Assembly: GCF_017813395.1 (NCBI RefSeq)
Contig: NZ_JAGIZB010000012.1
Coordinates: forward strand, 115,050-179,049
Source: Pararoseomonas baculiformis
GTDB taxonomy: Bacteria > Pseudomonadota > Alphaproteobacteria > Acetobacterales > Acetobacteraceae
Reading direction: 5' to 3'
Length of the DNA stretch: 64,000 nucleotides
The position numbers were made by a program, and so were the translations under genes. This document shows positions 32,991 through 42,227 of the stretch, piece by piece. A model generated the notes under the pieces. It did no database searches, was not told where the DNA came from, and saw only the letters and a list, made by a program, of their open reading frames with translations. The stretch's first letter is position 1. Every line of letters starts with the position of its first letter.

Positions 32991-34298
32991 ATGACCGACG
33001 GCGCCTGGGATCCTGATCCCTATATTCTTGTCCTCACCGGATTCGGGATCCTGATCGCCCTCGTGGCATGGCTGCCTCTCGTCCTGAGGCGCCTGCCGCT
33101 GTCGCTGCCGATCGTTTGCATCGGGCTGGGGGCTCTCCTGTTCTCCCTGCCCGGGACGGGGCTGCGCCCCCTGCCGATCCTCTATCCGGAGATCACGGAG
33201 CGCTTCACCGAATTCGTGGTGATCATCGCGCTCATGGGGGCGGGGCTGAAGCTCGACCGCGTCTTCAACTGGCGCGGCTGGGGCGTCACCTGGCGCCTGC
33301 TCGGCGTGACGATGCCGCTCGGCATTGTCGCGATCGCCCTTCTGGCCGGCTGGGGCATGGGCCTTCCATGGGCGGTGGCCATCCTCCTGGCCGCCAGCCT
33401 CGCCCCCACGGATCCGGTCCTGGCGGCCGATGTCCAAGTCGGCCCGCCCAGGACGGGCGCCGAGGATGAGGTGCGCTTCGGCCTGACATCGGAGGCCGGG
33501 CTGAATGACGGGCTGGCCTTTCCCTTCGTGCATCTCGCCATCACCCTTGCCGCCGTGGCCGCGACGGGCGAGGCTTGGTTCTTCGAGTGGTTCAGCTATC
33601 GCGTGCTGTGGGAGGTCGGCGCCGGGGCGCTGGCGGGATGGCTGATCGGGCGCGCCTTCGGCTGGCTCACCTTCCACGTGCCGGCCGAGACGAAGCTGGC
33701 CAAGACCGGCGACGGCCTGATCGCCCTTTCCGCCACGCTCGTCTCCTACGGGCTGACGGAGATCATCCACTGCTACGGCTTCCTGGCCGTTTTCGTCACG
33801 GCGCTCACCTTCCGCCACGCGCACCGCGCCCATGACTTCCACGTCCAGATGCATGCCATGACCGAGCAGATCGAGCGGATCGCCATGATGATCCTGCTGC
33901 TGCTCTTCGGCGGTGCGCTGGTGAGCGGCCTGCTGGAACCGGTCACCTGGACCGATGCCGGGATCGCCGCGGTGATCCTGCTGGTCATCCGCCCCGTGAC
34001 CGGGCTGATCGGGCTGGCCGGCTTCCCGGCGCATCGGACCGAGAAGGTGATCATCGCCTTCTTCGGCATCCGCGGCGTGGGTTCCTTCTATTACCTGGCC
34101 TATGGGCTGAACCACATGGAGGTGGAGGGCGCCGAGCGTCTCTGGGGCATCATGGGGCTGATCGTGCTCATGTCTGTCCTTCTGCATGGCCTGACCGTCA
34201 CGCCGATCATGCGCTCGCTGGACCGCCAGCACGGCCGTGACCCGGACGCGGAAGAGGCCATCCCGCCCCCCGGCCTGCAGGGACCCGCGAAAACCTGA
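32991..34298 (+). CDS. CPA1-family cation:proton antiporter
   Basis: The 435-residue membrane protein has about twelve helices. It shows CPA1 (NhaP/NhaP-like) motifs: ASLAPTDPVLAADVQVG in the ion-binding helix and LTSEAGLNDGLAFPFVHL with the conserved Asn-Asp pair. FFGIRGVGSFYYLAY, a late family signature, is also present. It should exchange Na+ or K+ for protons at the inner membrane and help in pH or salt balance. No regulatory RCK domain follows. The next gene, a CNNM/CorC protein, starts 48 bases downstream in the same direction. Confidence 0.9.
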   Translation: MTDGAWDPDPYILVLTGFGILIALVAWLPLVLRRLPLSLPIVCIGLGALLFSLPGTGLRPLPILYPEITERFTEFVVIIALMGAGLKLDRVFNWRGWGVTWRLLGVTMPLGIVAIALLAGWGMGLPWAVAILLAASLAPTDPVLAADVQVGPPRTGAEDEVRFGLTSEAGLNDGLAFPFVHLAITLAAVAATGEAWFFEWFSYRVLWEVGAGALAGWLIGRAFGWLTFHVPAETKLAKTGDGLIALSATLVSYGLTEIIHCYGFLAVFVTALTFRHAHRAHDFHVQMHAMTEQIERIAMMILLLLFGGALVSGLLEPVTWTDAGIAAVILLVIRPVTGLIGLAGFPAHRTEKVIIAFFGIRGVGSFYYLAYGLNHMEVEGAERLWGIMGLIVLMSVLLHGLTVTPIMRSLDRQHGRDPDAEEAIPPPGLQGPAKT

Positions 34299-34346
34299 AC
34301 CCGTCGTGGCTTGCGATGGGGCCGCCTGGCGTGATCTAGGTCTGCA

Positions 34347-35666
34347 ATGATCGAGATCGCCGTTGTCGTCGCCCTGATCCTGCTCAACGGCGTGTTCTCC
34401 TGCTCGGAACTGGCGGTGGTGTCTTCCAGGCCCCGGCGCCTCCAGGCCATGGCGGAGGCCGGGAGCAAGGGGGCCCGGGCCGCCCTGGTCCTCCGTGAGG
34501 ATCCGGGCCGCTTTCTCTCGACCGTGCAGATCGGCATCACCCTGGTCGGCATCCTCGCCGGTGCCTTCTCCGGCGAAGCGCTCGGCGGGCGGCTCTCCGC
34601 CTGGTTCCAGACCCTCGGCATGCCGGCGGGTATCGCCAGCCCGCTCGGATTCGGGCTGGTCATCGCCGTCGTGACCTATCTCTCCATCGTCATCGGTGAG
34701 CTCGTTCCCAAGCGCTTCGCACTCCGGAACCCGGAGGGATTTGCCAGTGTCATCGCGCCGCTGATGACCTTCCTGTCCCGCGTTGCCCTGCCCGTGGCCT
34801 GGCTGCTCGATGCCTCGACCGGCGCGGTCTTCCGGCTCCTCGGCGTCGGTCCGCAGGAGGAGAGCAAGATCACGGATGAGGAAATCCGCTCCCTCGTCGC
34901 CGATGCGGAAAGCTCCGGCACCATCGCGAGCGCCGAGCGGCATCTCATCTCCGGCGTGATGCGGCTGGGGGACCGGCCGGTGCGCGGCATCATGACGCCG
35001 CGCACCGAGGTGGAATGGGTGGACATCAATGCCGACGAGGCGCGAATTCGGGAGATCCTGTCCACCACCCACCACTCCCGCCTGCCGGTGGGCGAGGGCT
35101 CGACCGAGGCGCTGATCGGTGTGATCCAGACGCGCGAGCTGCTCGCCCGCGTCCTGGCCGGCCAGCCGCTCGACCTGCGCAGCCTGATCCGCCCCGTCCA
35201 GGTCATTCCGGAAACCGCGGACGCGCTGGATGCCATGGCCCTGCTCCAGGCCGCGGAGGTGCCCGTGGTGCTCGTGCATGACGAGTACGGCCACTTCGAG
35301 GGGCTGGTCACCCCGGCCGACCTGCTGGAGACCATCGCGGGCGTGTTCCGGACCGACCTGGACCATTCGGACGATGCCGGCGCCGTGCAGCGCCAGGACG
35401 GGTCCTGGCTGCTCGCGGGTTGGCTGCCGGCCGATGAGATGGCCGAGCATCTGGCGGTGAGCCTGCCCGCCGAGCGCAACTACCACACGGTCGCCGGGCA
35501 TGTGCTCGCCACGCTTGGGCGCCTGCCCAGGACCGGTGAGAGCGTCAATATCGGCGCCTGGCGTTTCGAGGTGGTCGATCTGGACCACAACCGCATCGAC
35601 AAGGTGCTGGCGACGAGGATAGCGGCCGCGGACCAGGTCCGGGCCGGGCTGCACCGCGCAGCCTGA
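34347..35666 (+). CDS. CNNM/CorC-type transporter-like protein (hemolysin family)
   Basis: The 439-residue protein has an N-terminal CNNM transmembrane domain (about 1-175, with NGVFSCSELAVVSSRPRRL and SIVIGELVPKRFALRNPE), a CBS pair (about 210-335, VRGIMTPRTEVEWVDI and VHDEYGHFEGLVTPADLLE) and the C-terminal CorC_HlyC domain (about 345-430, DGSWLLAGWLPADEMAEHL). Relatives influence Mg2+ and Co2+ efflux or membrane integrity; the older 'hemolysin' label is not evidence for toxicity. It pairs with the upstream antiporter in direction and spacing. Confidence 0.9.
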   Translation: MIEIAVVVALILLNGVFSCSELAVVSSRPRRLQAMAEAGSKGARAALVLREDPGRFLSTVQIGITLVGILAGAFSGEALGGRLSAWFQTLGMPAGIASPLGFGLVIAVVTYLSIVIGELVPKRFALRNPEGFASVIAPLMTFLSRVALPVAWLLDASTGAVFRLLGVGPQEESKITDEEIRSLVADAESSGTIASAERHLISGVMRLGDRPVRGIMTPRTEVEWVDINADEARIREILSTTHHSRLPVGEGSTEALIGVIQTRELLARVLAGQPLDLRSLIRPVQVIPETADALDAMALLQAAEVPVVLVHDEYGHFEGLVTPADLLETIAGVFRTDLDHSDDAGAVQRQDGSWLLAGWLPADEMAEHLAVSLPAERNYHTVAGHVLATLGRLPRTGESVNIGAWRFEVVDLDHNRIDKVLATRIAAADQVRAGLHRAA

Positions 35667-35792
35667 CTCCGGCCCCTGGTGGAGCGGGCCCTGGACCGCC
35701 GCCGCAAGATCCTGTGACCACGGCATTTCCCCCGCCATGACGGGCGAGGACCCGAATTGCGTTCGTGGAGGCGACCTGCCAAACCTCCGGCC

Positions 35793-36854
35793 ATGATCGC
35801 TCGCCGTCTCGTCCTTGCCGGCGCCGGCGCCATGCTGGCCGGCTGCTCCTCCTCCACGCCGAGCACCGCGCCGGCCCCGGCGGCGAGCCTGCCGCCGCCA
35901 GCCCCGGTGGGAGCCACGCCCCCCGCGCCCGCCCCGGCGCAGGAGGTGGTCGCCAATGCGCAGGGCTTCGACACCTTCCTGGAAGGCGTGCGGGCCGATG
36001 CGCGGCGCGCAGGCGTTTCCAACGCCACGCTGCAGCGCGCCCTTTCCGGCGTGCGGCCCCTGGCCCGCGTGCTCGAACTGGACCGGCGCCAGCCCGAGGG
36101 CGTGCTGAGCTGGGAGCAGTACCGGGACCGCATCGTCTCCCAGACCCGCATCGAGAATGGCCGCCGCGCCTATGCCGAGAACCGGGCCCTGCTGCAGTCG
36201 ATCGAGCAGCGCACCGGCGTCTCGCCCCGCGTGATCGTCGCGATCTGGGGGATGGAGACGAATTACGGCTCCAACACAGGCGGCTTCAACGTGATTGAGG
36301 CCCTGGCGACCCTGGCCTGGGAAGGGCGCCGCGCCGCCTTCTTCCGGGCGGAGCTGCTGGCCGCGCTGCGCATCATCGATGCCGGGCACATCCAGGCCGA
36401 GGCGATGCGCGGTTCCTGGGCCGGCGCCATGGGGCATCCCCAGTTCATGCCGACGAGCTTCGAGCGGCTGGCGGTGGATTTCGACGGCGACGGCCGGAAG
36501 GACATCTGGGGCACACGCGCCGATGCGCTGGGCTCGATCGGCAACTACCTCGCGCGCAGCGGCTGGCAGTCCGGCCAGGGCTGGGCCATGGAGGTCCGCC
36601 CGCCGGCGGGCTTCGACATCGAGCGCGCGGACACCGAGACGCGCCGCTCCATCGCCGAATGGGGCCGACTGGGCTGGCGCCGGGCGGATGGCTCGCCGCT
36701 GCCGGCCTCCGACACCCAGGCCAGCCTCGCCGTTCCCACGCGCAGCGCCGGGCAGGTCTTCCTGGGCCTGCCCAACCTGCGGGTGATCCGGCGCTACAAT
36801 TCCCCCATGAATTACGGGCTGGCCGTCGGGCTCCTGGCAGACCAGGTGGCCTGA
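35793..36854 (+). CDS. MltB-type lytic murein transglycosylase, lipoprotein
   Basis: The 353-residue protein starts MIARRLVLAGAGAMLAGC, a lipoprotein signal with lipobox Cys18, then a 35-residue Pro/Ala linker. The SLT_2 (MltB) domain contains catalytic Glu155 in IWGMETNYGSN, GAMGHPQFMPTSFERLAVDFDGD, and WGTRADALGSIGNYL. It cuts peptidoglycan at the MurNAc-GlcNAc bond, forming 1,6-anhydro ends, from the inner leaflet of the outer membrane. The start at 35793 gives the lipobox at the right distance; an upstream ATG at 35757 would bury it. Confidence 0.92.
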   Translation: MIARRLVLAGAGAMLAGCSSSTPSTAPAPAASLPPPAPVGATPPAPAPAQEVVANAQGFDTFLEGVRADARRAGVSNATLQRALSGVRPLARVLELDRRQPEGVLSWEQYRDRIVSQTRIENGRRAYAENRALLQSIEQRTGVSPRVIVAIWGMETNYGSNTGGFNVIEALATLAWEGRRAAFFRAELLAALRIIDAGHIQAEAMRGSWAGAMGHPQFMPTSFERLAVDFDGDGRKDIWGTRADALGSIGNYLARSGWQSGQGWAMEVRPPAGFDIERADTETRRSIAEWGRLGWRRADGSPLPASDTQASLAVPTRSAGQVFLGLPNLRVIRRYNSPMNYGLAVGLLADQVA

Positions 36855-36869
36855 GGCCGGGCCGCCGCC

Positions 36870-37610
36870 ATGCGGCTCCTTCTCCTCAACCCGAACACCA
36901 CGGGGGCAGTGACGGAGCGGCTGCTGGCGGCCGCGCGCCAGGTGGCGGCACCGGGCACGGAACTGCTGCCCGCCACCGCCCCGCGCGGCGTGCCCTATAT
37001 CGCCACGCGGGCCGAGGCTGTGCTGGGCGGCGCGGTGGCGCTGGAAATGCTCGCGGAAGCCGCGGAAATCGACGGCGCCATCATCGCCGCCTTCGGTGAT
37101 CCCGGCCTGGGCGGCGCGCGGGAGATGTTCGACTTTCCCGTCGTCGGTATGGCCGAGGCCGCCATGCTCACGGCCTGCATGCTCGGGCGCCGCTTCTCCA
37201 TCGTCACCTTCGCCCAGGCGCTGGAACCCTGGTACCGGGAAGGGGTGGAATGGAACGGGCTTGCGCATCGCTGCGCCTCCATCCGCTGCCTGGATGGCGC
37301 CTTCCGCTCCATCGCTGATGTGCAGGAGGAGAAGGAAGGGCTGCTGGTCGATCTGGCCTGCCGCGCCGTGGCGGAGGATGGGGCGGATGCGGTGATCCTG
37401 GCCGGCGCGCCCCTGGCCGGGCTCGCGGGGCGCGTGGCGGCGCGGGTGCCCGTGCCGCTGGTGGATGGCGTGCAGGCCGCGGTGAAGCAGCTGGAGGCGC
37501 TGGTCTCGCTGCGGCCGCGCAAGGCCGAGGCCGGCAGCTATCGCCGTCCGGCCCCGAAGGAATCCGCGGGACTTCCCGCAGCCCTGGCCCGCCGCATCGG
37601 GGGCGGCTGA
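36870..37610 (+). CDS. Asp/Glu/hydantoin racemase-family protein lacking both catalytic cysteines
   Basis: The 246-residue protein has the fold and order of hydantoin/allantoin racemases: MRLLLLNPNTT, IIAAFGDPGLGGAREMF, VVGMAEAAMLTA and VDGVQAAVKQLEAL. In active family members a Cys precedes FGDPG and another lies in a GCAGM loop. Here these positions are Ala74 and Gly179. Both catalytic cysteines are thus replaced, so two-base racemisation seems impossible; a decarboxylase- or binding-like role is possible. It starts 15 bases after the transglycosylase gene and is followed by a hairpin at its stop codon. Confidence 0.8.
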   Translation: MRLLLLNPNTTGAVTERLLAAARQVAAPGTELLPATAPRGVPYIATRAEAVLGGAVALEMLAEAAEIDGAIIAAFGDPGLGGAREMFDFPVVGMAEAAMLTACMLGRRFSIVTFAQALEPWYREGVEWNGLAHRCASIRCLDGAFRSIADVQEEKEGLLVDLACRAVAEDGADAVILAGAPLAGLAGRVAARVPVPLVDGVQAAVKQLEALVSLRPRKAEAGSYRRPAPKESAGLPAALARRIGGG

Positions 37611-37620
37611 AGCCGCCCCC
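37599..37620. terminator. Hairpin at the end of the racemase-like gene
   Basis: GGGGGCGGCT / AGCCGCCCCC forms a 10-bp perfect stem around the racemase-family stop codon (37608-37610). It lies in the convergent junction with the serine hydrolase gene. There is no T-run, so termination is likely but unproven. Confidence 0.55.
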
Positions 37621-37626
37621 GGCAGG

Positions 37627-37648
37627 GCATGCCGTCAGGCCGGCATGC
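37627..37648. terminator. Second hairpin in the convergent junction
   Basis: GCATGCCG (37627-37634) pairs with CGGCATGC (37641-37648) with a six-base loop that contains the serine hydrolase stop codon (37635-37637 on the reverse strand). It mirrors the preceding hairpin and may end transcription from the other side. Confidence 0.5.
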
Positions 37649-38996
37649 GCTTGCTCTCCACCATGGCGCCATAGACCACGTTCTTGAACAGCATGCGGGT
37701 CTGCACCCGCGCCGTCGGGCCCTGGGCCATCAGGATGGCCACCAGCCCTTCCGCCCGGTCGATGGTGAAGGAGGTGCCCCAGGCGCCCGCCCACATCGCA
37801 TCCCCCGTGCTGCCGGGGGCCACAGCCAGCCCGTCCTGCAGCCGGATGCCGAAGCCCAGGCCGAAGCCATAGCCCGGTCCGGTGGAGGCGGTGGGCGAGC
37901 CCGCCATGCCCTGGGTGTGGTTGGACAGCATATAGTTCACCACCGGCGCGGCCAGGTAGCGCCGCCCCTCGAACACGCCGCCATTGGCGATCATCTGCGC
38001 GAAGCGGAAATAGTCCTGCGCCGTGGAGACGAGCCCGGCGCCGCCCTTGAAGTAGGAGCGTCCCGCCTCGTCCTCCAGGATCCGGTAGGAGCGCCACATG
38101 GGCGCGGTCTGCGGATCCGTCGTCGGGGCCTCGGCCAGCCGGGAACGCTTGTCCGGCGCCACGAACCAGGTGGTGTCCTTCATGCCCAGCGGTCCGGTCA
38201 GCCGCTCCTGGAACAGCGTGGCGAGGGACTGGCCCGAGACACGTTCCAGCAGGATGCCCAGCACGTCGGTGGAAATCGAGTAGTGGAAGGTGGTGCCGGG
38301 CTGGTGGGCGAGGGGAATGGTGCCCAGGCGGCGGATCATCTCCTCCCCGGTGATCGGCCCCTCGCGCGCCTCGATGTTGTGCTGGTCGTAGAGCTCCTTC
38401 AGCCGGGGCGTGGGCGCGCTGTTGGCGTAGATGAAGCCGGCGGTGTGGCGCAGAAGGTCCTGCACCGTGACCGGGCGGGCGAGCGCCACGTCCTCGGCCG
38501 CTTGCCCCTCGCGCCGCTGCTCCACCTTCAGCTCACGCAGCTCCGGCATCCAGTTGGTGATGGGGTCGCCGAGCTTCATGCGCCCTTCCTCCACCAGCAT
38601 CATCGCCGCGGCGGAAGTCATGGGCTTCGTCATCGAGGCCTGGAGGAAGATGGCGTCCAGGGGCATGGCCCGGGTGCGCGCCGCATCCTGGTGGCCATAG
38701 GCCTCCAGATGGACGATCTCCCCATCCCGCGCGATCAGGGTGACGCAGCCCGGGAAGGAGCCACGCTCCGCCTCGCGCTCCATCGCGCCCTTGATCCGCG
38801 CGAGCCTTTCCCTGGAGAAGCCGCGGATCGTGTCCGGCGAGCCGGATGCGCCAGGGCGCGCCATGGGCAGGCCGCCCGTGGCGGAACCCGAGGGCTGCGG
38901 CGTGGAAGCCTGCTGGGCGGAAGCGGGCAGTGCGGCGGCGAAGACGCCCGTGACGCCGGCGGTCAATGCCGCCCGGCGGGACGCGATGCTGGTCAT
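37635..38996 (-). CDS. Serine hydrolase, beta-lactamase class C fold
   Basis: The 453-residue protein has a signal peptide (MTSIASRRAALTAGVTGVFAAALPASAQ) and the penicilloyl-serine transferase fold. SMTKPMTSAA contains the SxxK nucleophile and FHYSISTDVLG the YxS/N motif. WAGAWGTSFTI occupies the position of the KTG/HxG motif. Class C-like esterases and peptidases (EstB type) share this pattern; true beta-lactamase activity is not implied. It should be periplasmic. The gene is divergent from the binding-protein/amidase set, with a 187-base gap between starts. Confidence 0.88.
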   Translation of the reverse strand: MTSIASRRAALTAGVTGVFAAALPASAQQASTPQPSGSATGGLPMARPGASGSPDTIRGFSRERLARIKGAMEREAERGSFPGCVTLIARDGEIVHLEAYGHQDAARTRAMPLDAIFLQASMTKPMTSAAAMMLVEEGRMKLGDPITNWMPELRELKVEQRREGQAAEDVALARPVTVQDLLRHTAGFIYANSAPTPRLKELYDQHNIEAREGPITGEEMIRRLGTIPLAHQPGTTFHYSISTDVLGILLERVSGQSLATLFQERLTGPLGMKDTTWFVAPDKRSRLAEAPTTDPQTAPMWRSYRILEDEAGRSYFKGGAGLVSTAQDYFRFAQMIANGGVFEGRRYLAAPVVNYMLSNHTQGMAGSPTASTGPGYGFGLGFGIRLQDGLAVAPGSTGDAMWAGAWGTSFTIDRAEGLVAILMAQGPTARVQTRMLFKNVVYGAMVESKRMPA

Positions 38997-39183
38997 TCAT
39001 TCCTCCCGGATGCGGCGCCTCGTTGGGCGCCGGCCGGAAGGTTAGGCTGCGGCACGAAGCGAAGGCAAAGTGCAAAGCGCGACATGGGCCAGCGCGGGGG
39101 AAACAGGTCCGGCACAGGTCTTGCTCGGAATGTTGCGGTTTCCGCAGCGGCCCATGCGCCGCCCCGTGCAAGGATGAGACGAC

Positions 39184-40809
39184 TTGATCACGACGCGACT
39201 CCTCGCCGCCGGTCTGCTGGCCATGGGCCTTCTCTCCCCCGCGCGGCAGGCGGCCGCGCAGGCCGCGCCGCAGGACGGCAAGGTCCTGCGGATCGCCATG
39301 ACGGCCTCCGACGTGCCCACCACCACGGGCATGCCGAACAACGGCTACGAGGGCACGCGCTTCCTCGGCTATCCGATCTTCGAGAGCCTGGCGCTGTGGG
39401 ATCTCTCCCGCGCCGATGCGCTGGCGGGCCTTCGCCCGGGCCTGGCGGAGCGCTGGGAGCAGGATCCGGCGGATGGAAGGAAGTGGCGCTTCACCCTGCG
39501 CCAGGGCGTGCGCTTCCATGATGGCGCGCCCTTCGACGCCGATGCGGTGATCTGGAACCTGGACCGCTTCTTCCGCGACGGCGCGCCGCAGGCCGAGCCC
39601 GCCGGGGCCGCCATCGTGCGCGGCCGCGTCTCGGGCGTCGCCGGTTATCGCAAGATCGACGACCGCACCGTGGAGATCGAGACGGTCCGGCCGATCTCCT
39701 ACTTCCCGTACCTCACCGTCTATATCCTCTTTGCCTCGCCCAAGTCCTTCGAGGATGCGGGGCGGGACTGGGCGAAGGTGGCGGCGAATGGCGCGGCGGG
39801 CACGGGGCCCTTCCGCATCACCCGCTTCACGCCGCGGCAGAGCGTCGAGCTCACCCGCAACGGCGACTACTGGGATGCGGGGCGCCGCGCGAAGCTGGAC
39901 CGCATCGTGCTCCTGCCCATTCCGGAGGCAAACACGCGCCTCGCCGCGCTGCGCTCGGGCCAGGTGGACTGGATCGAGGTGCCGCCGCCGGATGGCATCC
40001 CCTCGCTGAAGCAGGCCGGGTTCAACATTGTCACCAATTCCTACCCGCATGTGTGGCCCTGGGTCTTCGCCTCCGGCCGCGCGGGCAGCCCGGTTTCGGA
40101 TGTGCGCGTGCGGCAGGCGCTGAACTACTGCATCGACCGCGAGGGGCTGGTGGGGCTGCTCAACGGCACGGCCGAGCCGGCGGTGGGCTTCTACAACAAG
40201 GCAAACCCGCTTTTCGGGCGCCCGCAGAACGCCTATCGGCTCGATCCCGCGCGGGGCAAGGCGCTGCTGGCCGAGGCCGGCTATGGCCCTCAGAAGCCGC
40301 TGAAGATCACCGTCGGCATCTCCACCTCCGGCTCCGGCCAGATGCTGCCGCAGCCGATGAACGAGGCGCTGCAGGAATCGCTGCGCGAGCATTGCGGCGT
40401 GCAGGTGGAGTTCCGCGTCGTGGAGTGGAACACGCTGCTCGGCGGCCTGCGCGCCTCGCCCGACCAGCCGGCCTGGCTGGGGGCGGATGCGCTGAACATC
40501 TCGCTCGTTTCCTCCGATCCCTCGCAGATGGCGCGCTGGTTCCTGGGCGCGAATGTCGCGCCGCGCGGCTCGAATGCCGGGCACTGGGTGGACCCGCAAT
40601 TCGACGCGGCCTTCGCCGAGGTGGAGACAGCGACCGACCCGGCCAGGGTGAATGCCGGTGTCACCCGCGCGCATGAGCGGCTGGTAGACGGGGCGCCCTG
40701 GCTCTACGTGGTGCATGATCTCAATCCCCGCGCCATGTCGCGCCGGGTGCGCGGCTTCACCTCGGCCCAGTCCTGGTTCCAGGACCTGACGACGGTGGAC
40801 CTGCAGTGA
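39184..40809 (+). CDS. Periplasmic peptide-type ABC solute-binding protein (family 5)
   Basis: The 541-residue protein has a signal peptide (MITTRLLAAGLLAMGLLSPARQAAAQ) and the SBP_bac_5 fold. WRFTLRQGVRFHDGAPFDADAVIWNLDRF is the family signature, here split over two segments, and LAALRSGQVDWIEVPP is also typical. Such proteins bind dipeptides, oligopeptides, nickel or glutathione. The start is TTG with AAGGA upstream; the only nearby ATG is out of frame, and internal ATGs would cut the signal peptide. No permease or ATPase genes adjoin; the stop overlaps the amidase start (GTGA), implying that the ligand is the amidase substrate. Confidence 0.88.
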   Translation: MITTRLLAAGLLAMGLLSPARQAAAQAAPQDGKVLRIAMTASDVPTTTGMPNNGYEGTRFLGYPIFESLALWDLSRADALAGLRPGLAERWEQDPADGRKWRFTLRQGVRFHDGAPFDADAVIWNLDRFFRDGAPQAEPAGAAIVRGRVSGVAGYRKIDDRTVEIETVRPISYFPYLTVYILFASPKSFEDAGRDWAKVAANGAAGTGPFRITRFTPRQSVELTRNGDYWDAGRRAKLDRIVLLPIPEANTRLAALRSGQVDWIEVPPPDGIPSLKQAGFNIVTNSYPHVWPWVFASGRAGSPVSDVRVRQALNYCIDREGLVGLLNGTAEPAVGFYNKANPLFGRPQNAYRLDPARGKALLAEAGYGPQKPLKITVGISTSGSGQMLPQPMNEALQESLREHCGVQVEFRVVEWNTLLGGLRASPDQPAWLGADALNISLVSSDPSQMARWFLGANVAPRGSNAGHWVDPQFDAAFAEVETATDPARVNAGVTRAHERLVDGAPWLYVVHDLNPRAMSRRVRGFTSAQSWFQDLTTVDLQ

Positions 40810-42227
40810 GCGCGCCGCTGCATGAGCTGAGCCTGGCGGAACTCTCCCGCCAGATCGCCGCGCGGGCGCTTTCACCGGTGGAACTTCTTGAGTCCTGCCT
40901 GGGGCGGATCCGTGAACATGATGGCGGGCTGAACAGCGTTCTTCTCCTGATGGAGGAAGGCGCGATGGCTGAGGCCCGCCAGGCGGAAGCCGAGATCGCA
41001 GCCGGGCGCCACCGCGGCCCGCTGCACGGGATCCCGATCGGGCTGAAGGACATCTACGAGACCGCCGGTATCCCCACCACGGCCCATTCCGCCGTGCTGC
41101 GGGACCATGTGCCGGCCCAGGATGCCACCAGCGTGCGCCTGCTGCGGCAGGCGGGGGCCGTGATCCCGGCAAAGCTGGCCACCTGGGAATTCGCCATCGG
41201 CGGCACATCCTTCGACCTGCCCTGGCCGCCCGCGCGCAACCCCTGGGACCGCATGCGCGACCCGACCGGCTCCTCCTCCGGCTCCGCGGTGGCGGTGGCG
41301 GCGGGGCTGCTGCCAGGCGCCATGGGGTCCGATACGGGCGGCTCGATCCGCAATCCAGCGGCCTGGTGCGGCATTGCCGGGCACAAGCCGACCTATGGGC
41401 TTGTCAGCCGCCGCGGCGTGCTGCCGCTTGCCTGGTCCCTGGATCATGCGGGACCGATGGCCTGGACCGCCGAGGATTGCGCGCTGATGATGAGCGTCCT
41501 CGCTGCCCATGACCCGGAGGACCCGGCCAGCGCCGATGGACCGGCCCCCGATTTCGCCGGGGCCATCGCGGCGGGGCGGAAGCATGGGCTGGCCGGGCTG
41601 CGGATCGGCGTGGTGCGGCATTTCTTCGAGCGGGACGTGCCCTGCACCCCGCCGGTGCTCGCGGCCATGGAGGATTCCATCCGCGCCCTGCGCGAGCTTG
41701 GCGCCGAGGTGGCGGAGGTGGTCCTGCCGGCCTTTGCCGAATATGCCGCGCCCGGCAACATCATCGCCCGTGCCGAATCCTGGACCATCCACGAGGCATG
41801 GCTGCGCGAGGACCCCATGCGCTACGGCGCCTATGGCCGCCAGCGCCTGGCCTCCGGCGCCCTGGTTTCCGCCAGCGACTATCTCCATGCCCAGCGGCGC
41901 CGCGCCATGCTGATCGCCCGCACCTTCGGGGCGATGGAGGGGCTGGACGCCGTGGTCTTTCCCACGGCGCGCGGGACGGCGGAGCCGATCGGGGTGGATA
42001 CCCTCTCCCCGCGCTCGCCGCCCGCTTTCTTCGCGCGGGTGTTCAACCTAGTGGGCGGCCCGGCCCTGTCCGTCTGCAACGGCTTCTCGGATGAGGGGCT
42101 GCCGGTGGGGCTGCAGATCGCCGGCCGTCCCTTCGACGACCATGTTGTGCTGCGGATCGGTGATGCGGTGGAACGGGCGCTGGGAACACGTTCCCGCCGC
42201 CCCGTGCTGGAGATGGCGGAGGCATGA
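40806..42227 (+). CDS. Amidase signature family hydrolase
   Basis: The 473-residue protein is an amidase-signature hydrolase with the Ser-cisSer-Lys triad. GIPIGLKDIYETAG holds the Lys, the Gly/Ser-rich DPTGSSSGSAVAVAAG the cis-Ser, and GSDTGGSIRNPAAWCGIAGHKPTYG the nucleophile Ser. The order and size fit GatA/AtzE-like amidases. It hydrolyses an amide to acid and ammonia. GTG start overlapping the binding-protein stop, and its own stop overlaps the AtzG-like gene (ATGA), so the three are translationally coupled. Confidence 0.92.
   Translation: MSAPLHELSLAELSRQIAARALSPVELLESCLGRIREHDGGLNSVLLLMEEGAMAEARQAEAEIAAGRHRGPLHGIPIGLKDIYETAGIPTTAHSAVLRDHVPAQDATSVRLLRQAGAVIPAKLATWEFAIGGTSFDLPWPPARNPWDRMRDPTGSSSGSAVAVAAGLLPGAMGSDTGGSIRNPAAWCGIAGHKPTYGLVSRRGVLPLAWSLDHAGPMAWTAEDCALMMSVLAAHDPEDPASADGPAPDFAGAIAAGRKHGLAGLRIGVVRHFFERDVPCTPPVLAAMEDSIRALRELGAEVAEVVLPAFAEYAAPGNIIARAESWTIHEAWLREDPMRYGAYGRQRLASGALVSASDYLHAQRRRAMLIARTFGAMEGLDAVVFPTARGTAEPIGVDTLSPRSPPAFFARVFNLVGGPALSVCNGFSDEGLPVGLQIAGRPFDDHVVLRIGDAVERALGTRSRRPVLEMAEA

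Noticed and set aside
34347..35666. Hemolysin toxin
   Set aside because: The CNNM-CBS-CorC architecture points to ion handling. The hemolysin name is historical.
32901..37268. Reverse-strand open frame of about 1,455 codons
   Set aside because: It lies antisense to four well-supported genes (antiporter, CNNM/CorC, transglycosylase, racemase-like). Its product is Gly/Arg/His/Gln-rich without any domain, as expected from the antisense of GC-rich codons.
37635..38996. True class C beta-lactamase
   Set aside because: The motifs fit the wider serine-hydrolase family, and the third motif is not KTG. No AmpR-type regulator is nearby.
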